A stretch of 61,427 nucleotides of DNA, taken from positions 1-61,427 of the forward strand of contig JAEYOK010000040.1 in NCBI GenBank assembly GCA_023411795.1, in the 5' to 3' direction. The notes beneath the pieces were generated by a model. That model did not search any database. It was not told the DNA's origin and saw only the letters and a program-made list of their open reading frames with translations. Both the position numbers and the translations under genes were made by a program. This DNA comes from Bacillota bacterium (GTDB taxonomy: Bacteria > Bacillota > Clostridia > DSM-8532). Shown piece by piece: positions 18,433 through 26,737 of the stretch. Positions within the stretch are counted from its first letter, which is position 1. Each line of letters begins with the position of its first letter.

Positions 18433-19954
18433 CAGTGAAGCGTTAGGTAAATTTTATAAGGGTGGCAAGACCAGGACACGCCGTGAATGGCGAGGAATTA
18501 AGGATACCTGGTATGATTATACCTGTTGGCTTAAAAACTGGGGACATATGATTAAACTTCTGATGAATTTCCAATGTCTCAAAGGCTTTTTCCGTTATCG
18601 CTATATGCAGAACTATCTGGCAGTGCCTGATTTTTTGGATAGGCATACAGAAGGATTACGCGGACCTCAGCTACGAGTAGCACATAAAGAATTTGACTTT
18701 ATCGTGGCGCATATGTGTCATACCATGAAAACTATTTTTGAAGCTGACCAACGCATTGGTGGTGACCCTGAGAAAAGTAAAAAAATAGTTATTCTTGATG
18801 AAAATATGATGACTCAAGTAATGAACGGTTTTCCTAATTTGCATGGGGTTTGTATGCAGATACCGCCAATTTACACCTCATCTACCATGCAACAGGAAGG
18901 TGTTCTGCATTACCTTGATAAAGCCATAGAGTTTGGGGTTCCGGGTGATGTTTGTCCAATGCCGGCAGCTGAGTTAGGTGTGGCCCTTGAGGATGATTAT
19001 CCAATCTGCGGCGTTTGCGCACTACAGTGTAATACCACCTGTGACGGTTCCCTTATGGGTAACGGAATTGAGGAGCGTAGATATAATTTACCGACGTTCC
19101 AGGTAGCCGTTCCAATTCGATATACTGACCCTGCTACAAGGGATTATGCGGCAAATGAGATTAAGAATGCAATCAAGTTTATTGAAGAACAGACAGGCGA
19201 AAAATTTGACTGGGATCATTACTTCAAGACAATGAAAACCTTCAATAAAGAAACCGAATATTTCTGTGATTGGTTAGATATCAGCCGTACAGAATATCCA
19301 CAGGTAATCGGTAACAACGTCGCACTATATCGAGATGCCTACTATCAAGTAGCTGGTGGTCGAGATGAGGCCTTTTTACAGAACGAGAAAGAAATATGCG
19401 AAATTATGATGAAGGCATATCATGATAAGAACCCTGTTGTCTCACAGGTACGCCATAGGGCAGTTCTCTGGGGTGTTCAGGCGCAATACTATTCCGCGTT
19501 TCCTATTTGGCTTCAGAACTGCTGGGGAATCGTACCTCTGATAGACATGTTGAGCCTTACCTCTACAGCACAATACAGTACCACTGATAAAGAACAGGCT
19601 TATTATGATATGGCCGATCTTTACGCAAAAATGAATATGCGTAACCGTTCAGAAGGTGGTTATGAGGTCGGTGTTGAAGATTTGTGGCATTTTTGCAGTG
19701 AGTTCAATGCAGATATTGTTATCATGTATGAACACATCGGATGCAAATCTATGACCGGTTATCATGGTTTGTTTGAGCAGGAAGCACAAAAACGGGGAAT
19801 TCATTTAATTTGGGTAACACATGCCTTGATGGATCCACGGAAAGCTTCCAGACAAAACATGCGTTCCGAAGTTAATCGTTATATGCGGACAGTTTTAAAC
19901 GAAGAACCGCTTGATCCTTCTCTTGAAGAATTTGATGACAGCAATGCCTGGTAA
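18416..19954 (+). CDS. HgdA-type partner subunit with an unusual Cys cluster
   Basis: The product has 512 residues. The ATG at 18416 is preceded by a textbook GGAGGTGATCCT; a GTG three codons earlier is inside that site and is rejected. The family resemblance is strongest at the C-terminus (ADIVIMYEHIGCKSMTGYHG, then a long helix with ASRQNMRSEVNRYM), as in the alpha subunits of 2-hydroxyacyl-CoA dehydratases. About residue 200 there is a dense motif, ICGVCALQCNTTCDGS (C-x2-C-x3-C-x3-C), that I do not recall from HgdA and that could hold an extra cluster. At about 510 residues it is longer than the usual 420-480. With the preceding gene it should form the catalytic dimer reduced by the activator encoded next. 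Its substrate is unknown. Confidence 0.8.
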   Translation: MGKQINSEALGKFYKGGKTRTRREWRGIKDTWYDYTCWLKNWGHMIKLLMNFQCLKGFFRYRYMQNYLAVPDFLDRHTEGLRGPQLRVAHKEFDFIVAHMCHTMKTIFEADQRIGGDPEKSKKIVILDENMMTQVMNGFPNLHGVCMQIPPIYTSSTMQQEGVLHYLDKAIEFGVPGDVCPMPAAELGVALEDDYPICGVCALQCNTTCDGSLMGNGIEERRYNLPTFQVAVPIRYTDPATRDYAANEIKNAIKFIEEQTGEKFDWDHYFKTMKTFNKETEYFCDWLDISRTEYPQVIGNNVALYRDAYYQVAGGRDEAFLQNEKEICEIMMKAYHDKNPVVSQVRHRAVLWGVQAQYYSAFPIWLQNCWGIVPLIDMLSLTSTAQYSTTDKEQAYYDMADLYAKMNMRNRSEGGYEVGVEDLWHFCSEFNADIVIMYEHIGCKSMTGYHGLFEQEAQKRGIHLIWVTHALMDPRKASRQNMRSEVNRYMRTVLNEEPLDPSLEEFDDSNAW

Positions 19955-19969
19955 AAAGGAGAATATACA

Positions 19970-20761
19970 ATGAGGTATTTTGGTGGCTGTGATGTGGGCT
20001 CTACCTACACCAAAGCTGTAATCTTAGACGAAAATGGTAAAATTGTAGCAGAAACTACAATTAGAAGTAAAATTAATGCTGAACAGTCTGCAAGGCTAGC
20101 TATGGATGAAGTTTTATCAAAAGTCGGACTAAAAACTTCAGAAGAGCTATCATATTTAATCGGCACAGGATATGGCAGAAATAAGGTACCGTTTGCAGAT
20201 GAAAATATCTCTGAAATATCATGTCATGCAATGGGTGTTCATATTACTGATCCCAAAGTAAAAGCAATTATTGATATCGGCGGACAGGATATTAAGGGAA
20301 TTGCAATTGATGAAGACGGAACAGTGAAAAATTTCGCTATGAATGACAAATGTGCGGCTGGGACCGGGCGATTTTATGAGGCAATGGCGCGTAGCTTTGA
20401 GATGTCATTGTCTGAGTTTTCAAGATTATCACTTACTGCAAAAAATGTAATTCCGATAACAGCCCAATGTACCGTATTTGCTGAATCTGAAGTGATCACA
20501 CTTGTCGGAGAGAATAAACCGATGGATGAGATTGCTGCTGGCATTCAGATGGCTGTGGCGAAACGTTGCTTTGTAATGGCAAAAAAAGCAGGAGCTACTG
20601 ATAGTATAACATTAACAGGTGGCTGTGCAAAAAACGATGGTCTGAAAAAAGCCATTGAGCAAGTTCTTCGCTTAAAAGTAGTAGATCTTACTACCGATCC
20701 TCAGCTGATGGGTGCACTTGGGGCCGCAGAATACGCGCGTCTGAAAGGCTTATCAAAATAA
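19970..20761 (+). CDS. HgdC-like activator ATPase (BcrAD/BadFG family)
   Basis: The product has 263 residues, the usual length, with AAAGGAG before the ATG. It is an ASKHA-fold ATPase: phosphate-binding loop 1 is FGGCDVGSTYTKAVIL, the second loop is IDIGGQDIKGI, and the two conserved cysteines that hold the dimer's single 4Fe-4S cluster are those in NDKCAAGTGRF and ITAQCTVFAESE. TGGCAKN closes the ATP site. It hydrolyses ATP to push one low-potential electron into the HgdAB-type dimer. All key residues are intact, so the system should be functional. Confidence 0.92.
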   Translation: MRYFGGCDVGSTYTKAVILDENGKIVAETTIRSKINAEQSARLAMDEVLSKVGLKTSEELSYLIGTGYGRNKVPFADENISEISCHAMGVHITDPKVKAIIDIGGQDIKGIAIDEDGTVKNFAMNDKCAAGTGRFYEAMARSFEMSLSEFSRLSLTAKNVIPITAQCTVFAESEVITLVGENKPMDEIAAGIQMAVAKRCFVMAKKAGATDSITLTGGCAKNDGLKKAIEQVLRLKVVDLTTDPQLMGALGAAEYARLKGLSK

Positions 20762-20776
20762 TAAGGAGGCTGTTTT

Positions 20777-20944
20777 ATGGCTGTTTTTTTAAAGGTAATA
20801 AGCATAATTGCAATCGTATTAGTCGCGTTGTTTTTATTGACATTGGTTGTATATTTTTTCAATCTGGATATGAAAATAGCATCTAAAATGCAACCGCTTC
20901 TCAATAAATGGTACGATCGATACAAGCGTAAACCCTTGCCATAA
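20777..20944 (+). CDS. Small single-pass membrane protein, 55 residues
   Basis: A perfect AAGGAGG lies 8 nt before the ATG, 15 bp after the activator gene. The product has one long hydrophobic segment (about residues 5-29, IIAIVLVALFLLTLVVYFF core) and a short basic tail (WYDRYKRKPLP). I do not recognise the family. Its placement between the activator and the acetyl-CoA synthase-like gene, in tight operon spacing, implies that it belongs to the system, perhaps as a membrane tether. The function is otherwise open. Confidence 0.7.
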   Translation: MAVFLKVISIIAIVLVALFLLTLVVYFFNLDMKIASKMQPLLNKWYDRYKRKPLP

Positions 20945-20959
20945 TACATAGGTAATACT

Positions 20960-21664
20960 ATGAAAATATATGATGAACAGATCTCAAATGTTTTAGCCCT
21001 TCTTAACGTCAAAAACGGGCAAAAACTTGAAACAAACGGCATACCTTGGCAAGATGTGGGCAAGCAAAACCTTGTATTGCGCGGAGAAATGTCATATGAG
21101 CTTGGTGCAGGGACAATGCCGGCAATCGGTTTTTTAGGTGCAACCTCATCCAAAGAGCTTGTGCCTGCCGATGCTGCAATCCTGTACGGACCGGACCTGT
21201 CGGGTATTTACGCTGATTCACCCTATGCCAGAATTACTTTGCTGCGTGTTGACGATGAGTTGATAGGCGAAGGGGAAGCGATTTATGATGCCATGCGACT
21301 TTTTATTAATACACGCTATCAGGTAAATCCGGAAGGCTTTATGAACCGTATTTCTACCGGTAGTAACCATGAACCGGTTAGGGTTAGTAAGAAGGCTTTA
21401 GAGAAGGGATTAAGCTTTGCAAAAATTGCAAAGCTTTATCTCGATGCCTATAAGGCACACCCTCAGGTAATTTCGGCACAGGTCATATTTGTAACATTGC
21501 CGGATTTTAATTACAGTGAACTGGCTAGATTGACTCAAAAAAGCAATGACATTACAGCTGCCCTTGACCACATCTTACGCGATGTAAAAATGGACTGTGC
21601 AAGCTGTAAATTGCAAACCATATGCAATGAAGTAGAAGGCATGAAAGATCTTCATTTCAGATAG
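20960..21664 (+). CDS. Stand-alone protein resembling the middle domain of acetyl-CoA synthase (CODH/ACS beta)
   Basis: The product has 234 residues. From about 75 to 180 it follows the central region of AcsB/CdhC: a GPDL motif, an IGEGEAIYDAMRLFIN helix (compare the DFEGVLERRIHDFIN region of ACS), then PVRVSKKALEKGLSF and a strand at SAQVIFVTL (compare WLRVSKDAVAKGF and VDRVQVTIF). The A-cluster domain of ACS is absent. Instead the protein ends in a small Cys motif, CASCKLQTIC, and EVEGMKDLHF. It is thus not an acetyl-CoA synthase by itself but could bind a corrinoid protein, a CoA ester or a metal cluster. It ends the operon, and its TAG stop lies within the first REP repeat. The homology is from memory of ACS sequences and needs a profile search. 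Confidence 0.6.
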   Translation: MKIYDEQISNVLALLNVKNGQKLETNGIPWQDVGKQNLVLRGEMSYELGAGTMPAIGFLGATSSKELVPADAAILYGPDLSGIYADSPYARITLLRVDDELIGEGEAIYDAMRLFINTRYQVNPEGFMNRISTGSNHEPVRVSKKALEKGLSFAKIAKLYLDAYKAHPQVISAQVIFVTLPDFNYSELARLTQKSNDITAALDHILRDVKMDCASCKLQTICNEVEGMKDLHFR

Positions 21665-21830
21665 ACAGGGGGACGATAGACAGGGGGACGGTTCTGCTGT
21701 CTAGACACGGGGACGGTTCTCGTGACAATTTTAAAATCTACTAAGTAGGCACGGGAATGTGATTCTCGTGTCTTTTTTTTAGACAGAGGGACGGTTCTCC
21801 TGTCTAGACAGAGGGACGGTTCTCGTGTCT
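21665..21830. repeat. REP-like cluster (GGGGACGGTTCT family) upstream of the RAYT gene
   Basis: Five units of the AGACA-GGGGACGGTTCT-(N)-TGTCT type follow one another, all in the same orientation: a truncated one at the start, then full ones near 21677, 21703, 21781 and 21807. Each is an imperfect hairpin closed by AGACA/TGTCT. They flank a Y1 (REP-associated) transposase gene. Copies also lie at 22752-22778, 26028-26122 and 34625-34720. Confidence 0.85.
21750..21780 (+). terminator. Terminator of the nickel/dehydratase operon, inside the REP cluster
   Basis: CACGGGAAT and ATTCTCGTG pair (one G-U) around a 3-nt loop and are followed by TGTC and eight T. It looks like a REP unit that has become a factor-independent terminator. 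Confidence 0.65.
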
Positions 21831-21968
21831 ATTTCAAAAAACTTACATAGAGAAAATTGTTAAAGGTCATTAGTCATAAATAATGAGAAGTAACACAGAA
21901 TGTCTATCGAATATTGACAAAAATACCCTACATTAGTAAACTATAACTATAGATTATGAAAAAGAGTG

Positions 21969-22754
21969 ATGAAGATGCCAAGACATGAGAGAATAAAAAG
22001 CGGTAGCGGATATTATCATATCATGCTTCGTGGAAATGAGAGAAATTATATTTTTAAAAGCGATGTAGATAAGAAACGCTTTATGGAAATAATGCTCGAA
22101 AAGAAAGACAGGGATAGATACTTTCTGCATGCTTTTTGTCTTATGGATAATCATGTCCACTTAATGCTAAGGGAGGGATCAGAGGATGTAGCTACACTAA
22201 TGAAACGTATTACTGTAAGCTACGTTCATTATTTTAATAAAAAGTACAAGAGGGTAGGGCACCTATTCCAGGACAGATTTAAAAGTGAGGCTGTAGAACA
22301 GGATAGCTATCTTTTGACTTTGGCAAGATATATACACCAAAATCCGGTGAAGGCGGGCATGGTTAAGAGAGCTTTTGACTATGAGTGGAGTAGCTATAAT
22401 TATTATATAAACGATGATAATCTCTTTACAAGAATATTAGATACTGATACCCTCTTGGGTCTTCTTTCCGAAGACAAGGAAGTAGCTGTCAAGAAATATA
22501 TAGAATTTATGAATGTAGAGTGCGATGAGACCTTTCTTGACCTAAAGGAAGAAGTAGAGGTAATGAATGAAGAAGATGCGAGGAAGCTTTTTCAAAAAAT
22601 GATTATGCAGCATAAAAACATAAACGATGGGAAGGTACAAATACCTGATGATTTAATAAAGGAACTTAGGGAAAAGACCAATCTATCAGCTAGGATGATT
22701 GCTACTATTACCGGTTTGAACAAGGATAAGGTAAGTTACATTTTGAAGAGTTAG
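21969..22754 (+). CDS. REP-associated tyrosine transposase (RAYT, IS200/Y1 family)
   Basis: The product has 261 residues from the ATG at 21969 (ATG at 21975 is also possible; no strong binding site). It shows the Y1 fold: an N-terminal YYHIMLRGNE, the metal-binding HUH motif in DNHVHLML (His62 and His64) and the catalytic Tyr121 in ARYIHQNP. The C-terminal third has a helix-turn-helix-like end (LSARMIATITGLNKDKVSYI). RAYTs cut and join single-stranded DNA at REP hairpins. The gene is bracketed by its presumed REPs, five upstream and an inverted one downstream whose first bases supply its TAG stop. All catalytic residues are present. Confidence 0.92.
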   Translation: MKMPRHERIKSGSGYYHIMLRGNERNYIFKSDVDKKRFMEIMLEKKDRDRYFLHAFCLMDNHVHLMLREGSEDVATLMKRITVSYVHYFNKKYKRVGHLFQDRFKSEAVEQDSYLLTLARYIHQNPVKAGMVKRAFDYEWSSYNYYINDDNLFTRILDTDTLLGLLSEDKEVAVKKYIEFMNVECDETFLDLKEEVEVMNEEDARKLFQKMIMQHKNINDGKVQIPDDLIKELREKTNLSARMIATITGLNKDKVSYILKS

Positions 22755-22778
22755 ACAGGAGAACCGTCCCCCTGTCTA
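22752..22778. repeat. REP unit downstream of RAYT, inverted orientation
   Basis: TAGACAGGAGAACCGTCC and CCCTGTCTA form one full unit in the orientation opposite to the upstream cluster. It contains the stop codons of both the RAYT gene (22752-22754) and the converging gene (22776-22778). Confidence 0.85.
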
Positions 22779-23186
22779 TAAAATAATTTTGACGTCGAAA
22801 TCTTTGTGACAACGAGGGCAATTAACAGCATGATTTCCGGTTTTTCGTGGTAAGCGAAGCATTGCTTTACAATGGGGGCATTTACGATAGCGATTAGTCC
22901 TGATCTCCTTAACTCTTACAAAAAGCAAGGAAAACTTCGACTTAATCGGTTTCCAAAGCTTTAAAAATTTCTGGTTTTCCAATTGCCTTTTATATATATT
23001 ACGGGAGAAGGTTCTGTAAATCATTAGAATCAGAATAATCCAGACTAATATATCAAGAACGAAGAGCCTTATTATAGTGTTGACAAACATGATGACCAAG
23101 CTCAGTATAAGCATGGCATAATAAAGCTGATCGGCGCCATATCGACCATACATAAAACTAATTAGTTTTTCTTTGAATTTTCCCAT
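22776..23186 (-). CDS. Two-helix membrane protein with C-terminal zinc ribbon
   Basis: The product has 136 residues. Two adjacent membrane helices (about 22-45 and 46-65) are followed by a basic stretch and a treble-cysteine zinc ribbon, CPHCKAML...CPRCHKDF, at about 107-131. It is the architecture of small uncharacterised clostridial membrane proteins. No function can be given. It is transcribed alone from about 23.2 kb and converges on the RAYT gene, with its TAG stop inside the REP repeat. Confidence 0.75.
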   Translation of the reverse strand: MGKFKEKLISFMYGRYGADQLYYAMLILSLVIMFVNTIIRLFVLDILVWIILILMIYRTFSRNIYKRQLENQKFLKLWKPIKSKFSLLFVRVKEIRTNRYRKCPHCKAMLRLPRKTGNHAVNCPRCHKDFDVKIIL

Positions 23187-23373
23187 TGTCTACTCCTTTA
23201 TAGCTATAAATAGAATTTGAAGTCGTATTTATAGTATAACATACCATACCATAGAACAAACAGGGTGCCAGCAATTTGCTTATTTTATTACCTTTAACTT
23301 CCGAATAAGGTTTTCATGATGGGGAGAAAATTAATCTATTGCGATTTAAGAGCATGGGAGCTATTTCAGAGAG

Positions 23374-24915
23374 ATGAAAAAGAATGGTAAAATACTCAGC
23401 GTGTTTGGATATATACCTGTTTATATATTGTTATCCTTTGTTTGGTTTATATTAATTGCATCGTTGCTATGCCGTGCCGAGTATTGCAACTATAGATATA
23501 ACGATAAGCCGGCATGGGTGCATCAGGATAGTATACTGCTGTTGATAAGCGTATTTATAATGGTAGTTATACTGGCAGGGCTTTTGATATTAAGTAAAAG
23601 GTTAAATAAATACAATAACAGGCGTGTCTTGTTTATCATCATAAGTCTTTCGTTAATAGTTCAGCTATCACTATTATTACTTTTTCCTACCAAACAGTTT
23701 GCTGATCAGGAAGATGTGAACAGGATATCATATGACATTATTAAAGGAGATTTTGAAGCATTCAGAAAGGGAGGATATCTCTATCAATATCCCAATAATA
23801 TTGGAATAACACTGTTTCTGTCACTTATATACAGAATATTTCCTCAGCCGCTTGTGGTACCGAAGCTATTAAATATAGTTTTTTCAACCATCACGTCATA
23901 TTTAATATTTAAAATATTCAAAGTAGCTCAACCTAATAATCAAAACCAATATGGATATGGTATACTGATATTCTCTTGCTTCTTTCCACCGATGATATTG
24001 CTAAATAATCTTGTATACAATGATATTTTTGCCACCACATTGTTAGCCGCAGCGGTCTACTATATTATTAAGTTCACTAATACCAGAAAGTGGTATTTTC
24101 TAGTCAGCGCCGGTGTTTTACTTTCTATGGGTAATTTTCTAAGACAGGTTGGCTTAGTGTTTTTGTTGGCAATTTCAATATATCTTATTATCATTAGGAT
24201 TCCGATTATGAAAACTATAGCTTTTTTAGTAGTGGTTCTTATCTTATGCAAATTACCTCTGTTTATTATAAATACTTATCTTATAGAAAACGATAAGATA
24301 ACCGAACCATTAGGGAGCAATTCAATTCCGATTCACATGTGGATTCATATGGGAATGAACGAAGAAACAATCGGCTATTGGGATGGCTCATATTCCTGGA
24401 GAATCTATACTGATCAGTGCCAAAGCAACAAAAATGAAAGCATACAAGTATATAGTAAATTAATAAATGACAAGATACAGAACCTTGGAATTATAAATCT
24501 CACAAATGTCTATATTGAAAAAAATCTATGGCTATGGACAGAGGGGACATATCAGGCTGAGTATTATGGAATTGGTGCCTGGGGTCATCTTTATTCCACA
24601 CCGGCAACTATAAAATATGACAGTAGTGTATATTTTCGTGATTCAATCAGATGGATATTACATGTAATAAATATTTTAATGCTAGGTCTAATATTTATAG
24701 GGCTGATGTACTCTGTTTATAAAAAGAAACACTATCCTCTATTGCTGCCGGTAATAGTATTACTAGGCTTTATAGGATTTTATACTATATGGGAGATAAA
24801 GCCCCGATATCTGTATCCTATTTACCCGTATTTGATTCTTATGGCTTATGAAGGACTTATCATATTTATAAATTTATTACCATATAGGTTAAAATCCTTT
24901 ATTAAATTCAAATGA
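23374..24915 (+). CDS. Polytopic membrane protein, GT39/ArnT-like glycosyltransferase candidate
   Basis: The product has 513 residues with about eleven or twelve membrane helices. A large loop after the second or third helix contains FADQEDVNRISYD, acidic residues in the place where GT-C enzymes keep their catalytic Asp, followed by YPNNIGITLFLSLIY. A soluble loop near 310-400 includes HMWIHMGMNE and YWDGSYSWRIYT. The layout is that of lipid-linked sugar transferases (GT39/GT83), which use polyprenyl-phosphate sugars at the outer membrane face. The acceptor is unknown. It stands alone, lower in GC than its neighbours, in an accessory stretch. Confidence 0.65.
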   Translation: MKKNGKILSVFGYIPVYILLSFVWFILIASLLCRAEYCNYRYNDKPAWVHQDSILLLISVFIMVVILAGLLILSKRLNKYNNRRVLFIIISLSLIVQLSLLLLFPTKQFADQEDVNRISYDIIKGDFEAFRKGGYLYQYPNNIGITLFLSLIYRIFPQPLVVPKLLNIVFSTITSYLIFKIFKVAQPNNQNQYGYGILIFSCFFPPMILLNNLVYNDIFATTLLAAAVYYIIKFTNTRKWYFLVSAGVLLSMGNFLRQVGLVFLLAISIYLIIIRIPIMKTIAFLVVVLILCKLPLFIINTYLIENDKITEPLGSNSIPIHMWIHMGMNEETIGYWDGSYSWRIYTDQCQSNKNESIQVYSKLINDKIQNLGIINLTNVYIEKNLWLWTEGTYQAEYYGIGAWGHLYSTPATIKYDSSVYFRDSIRWILHVINILMLGLIFIGLMYSVYKKKHYPLLLPVIVLLGFIGFYTIWEIKPRYLYPIYPYLILMAYEGLIIFINLLPYRLKSFIKFK

Positions 24916-24961
24916 TAAAACTTTTTAACCCTTGATTTTTACGTTTTTGTAAAATGAGTGA

Positions 24962-25294
24962 TTAAAGTATTACCTGCACCAATAACATGTAAATCACTGT
25001 CCCCATACCGATGCTCAAAAGTGTGTTATTCTTCCAAAGATGAAGAATGGCCACGCACAGAACGGCAATAGCTTCGGGAATACCAAATGGGCTTGATAAA
25101 AGGGAGACATTCTTTAAACAATAGACCACAAGTAAACCAATAGCCGAATAAGGCAGCACCTTTCCCAGGTATAAAATATATCTGGGAGTTTCTTTATTCT
25201 CGGGAAATAAAATAAAGGGTAGAATTCTTGTAAGTTGAGTCGCTATAGCAATAACTGCTATCAATATTAAAGCCTGAGTGTTTGTCATAGCCAT
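24962..25294 (-). CDS. azlD: AzlD-type branched-chain amino acid exporter small subunit
   Basis: The product has 110 residues with four membrane helices and the family's RILPFILF motif near residue 25. It is the small partner of AzlC, forming the exporter for branched-chain amino acids and their analogues in the cytoplasmic membrane. It starts 3 bp after azlC, with AAGGAGAG lying over the end of azlC. An alternative ATG lies two codons downstream. Confidence 0.88.
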   Translation of the reverse strand: MAMTNTQALILIAVIAIATQLTRILPFILFPENKETPRYILYLGKVLPYSAIGLLVVYCLKNVSLLSSPFGIPEAIAVLCVAILHLWKNNTLLSIGMGTVIYMLLVQVIL

Positions 25295-25297
25295 TTA

Positions 25298-25990
25298 TCA
25301 AGCTCTCCTTTCAATGGTCTTTCGAAATATTGTCAAGGCCAGTACTATGAAGGCCATGGAAGGTATGATAAAATTATCGGGACCGAATAAGATAAGACAG
25401 AGTAATGAGAAACCCACGCCTATAACCGCCGGAATATGTTCTTTTTGCGACTTCCATTGGTTAATAAAGATAACAACAAATAATGCAGTCATAACAAAAT
25501 CTATTCCACTAGTATTAAATGTAAACAATGATCCGATGAGGCCACCTGCTGCAGAGGCTGCCACCCAATAAAACTGATTAAGTAGGGTCACAAAGAACAT
25601 AAAAGATGTTCTGTTAACTCCTTCCGGTGCTTCAGTAGAACAGAGTATGGAGTATGTTTCATCAGTGAGTCCCATAATTAGATAAGGTTTTTTGTTCCCC
25701 GTATTGCTATACTTTTTGAGCATAGAGATTCCATAGAATAAATGGCGTGCATTTACCACAAGGGTTATAAGAAACGCAGATAGGGGATCAAACGCCATTG
25801 TCATCAGATTGACAGCAACAAATTGCATTGAACCCGCATATATAAAAACGCTCATCAGAATAGACCAACCAAAGTGATAACCCTTACTATTTAACATTAT
25901 TCCAAATACCATACCAAGAAACAGATATCCGGTCATAACCGGAATGGTATAAGGGAAAGCGGCTTTTATTGCATTTAGAGATTTTCTCAT
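25298..25990 (-). CDS. azlC: AzlC-type branched-chain amino acid exporter large subunit
   Basis: The product has 230 residues, full length for the family, with about six membrane helices. Family features are the start AFPYTIPVMTGYLFLGMVFG, SIFIYAGSMQF-like SVFIYAGSMQFVAVN and VNARHLFYGISML. It is co-transcribed with azlD. A REP pair lies between its start and the divergent thioesterase gene, within the promoter region. Confidence 0.9.
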   Translation of the reverse strand: MRKSLNAIKAAFPYTIPVMTGYLFLGMVFGIMLNSKGYHFGWSILMSVFIYAGSMQFVAVNLMTMAFDPLSAFLITLVVNARHLFYGISMLKKYSNTGNKKPYLIMGLTDETYSILCSTEAPEGVNRTSFMFFVTLLNQFYWVAASAAGGLIGSLFTFNTSGIDFVMTALFVVIFINQWKSQKEHIPAVIGVGFSLLCLILFGPDNFIIPSMAFIVLALTIFRKTIERRA

Positions 25991-26027
25991 AAATACTCCT
26001 GACTTTATGTACTTTATTTATTATATC

Positions 26028-26122
26028 ATAGACACGGGGACGGTTCTCCTGTCTATGGTGTCATATACATGACACTTGGAGAACCGTCCCCGTGTATAGA
26101 CAGGAGAACCGTCCCTGTGTCT
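26028..26122. repeat. REP cluster between azlC and the thioesterase gene
   Basis: One forward unit (26030-26055) faces two inverted units (about 26077-26098 and 26097-26121), with a small TGTCAT/ATGACA hairpin between. It is the same sequence family as the RAYT-flanking units. A head-to-head pair of this kind can fold as one long cruciform. Confidence 0.85.
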
Positions 26123-26210
26123 AAAATTTCGGTATTTGCCAATAAGACTAACGCTATATATAATGAGTATGTATCTTTTTACGGAGGCAATATATAAAAG
26201 GGTGAATATT

Positions 26211-26699
26211 ATGGAAATGAAAAAGATATCAGATACAAGAATAGAAATGCGGGAGCTGGTGCTTCCAAATGATGCAAATATCTTGGGAAACCTTTTGGGT
26301 GGACGACTTCTTCACTGGGTCGATATAGCCGGAGCAATGGCGGCTTCAAGACATGCCCAGTCCGTTGTGGCAACAGCGGTTATTGACAGTGTGGAATTTA
26401 ATGAGCCTGTCCGAGTAGGGGAGATGGTTGTGCTGAAGGCTCACCTTACCTGGGTAGGAAGAACTTCAATGGAGGTTCTGGTCGAAGTTTGTTCGGAGAA
26501 TTATATGACAGGTCTGTTGAAGGCGACAAACAGAGCTTATATGACGTTTGTGGCACTGGATGAAAACGGTAAGCCAAAACAGGTACCCGGTCTGATTCCG
26601 GAAACAGATGAGGAGAAAGCCGAATTTGACAGAGCCGTAAAACGCCGTGAATTACGTCTTTTAAAACGTAATGAGTTAAGGGAATGCAGATGTGTATAA
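26211..26699 (+). CDS. Hot-dog fold acyl-CoA thioesterase (BFIT/YciA-like)
   Basis: The product has 162 residues from the ATG at 26211, preceded by AAAGGGTGA; upstream in-frame codons lack a binding site. The fold is seen in NILGNLLGGRLLHWVDIAGA, which has the conserved Asn, Gly-Gly and Asp of the acyl-CoA hydrolase group, and VEFNEPVRVGEMVVL. The C-terminal tail is charged. It hydrolyses acyl-CoA in the cytoplasm; chain-length preference cannot be read. A promoter for hisS follows 10 bp after its stop. Confidence 0.85.
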   Translation: MEMKKISDTRIEMRELVLPNDANILGNLLGGRLLHWVDIAGAMAASRHAQSVVATAVIDSVEFNEPVRVGEMVVLKAHLTWVGRTSMEVLVEVCSENYMTGLLKATNRAYMTFVALDENGKPKQVPGLIPETDEEKAEFDRAVKRRELRLLKRNELRECRCV

Positions 26700-26708
26700 G
26701 CTCATTCA

Positions 26709-26737
26709 TTGACAATTTGTAACCTAATAGATACAAT
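26709..26737 (+). promoter_or_regulatory. Strong promoter of hisS-aspS-lepB
   Basis: TTGACA (26709-26714), a 17-bp spacer and TACAAT (26732-26737), close to full consensus. The leader is about 60 nt, too short for a T-box, and none is visible. Confidence 0.75.

Noticed and set aside
21665..21830. CRISPR array
   Set aside because: The repeats are hairpins of one REP family with no unique spacers of constant length and no cas genes. They flank a RAYT gene.
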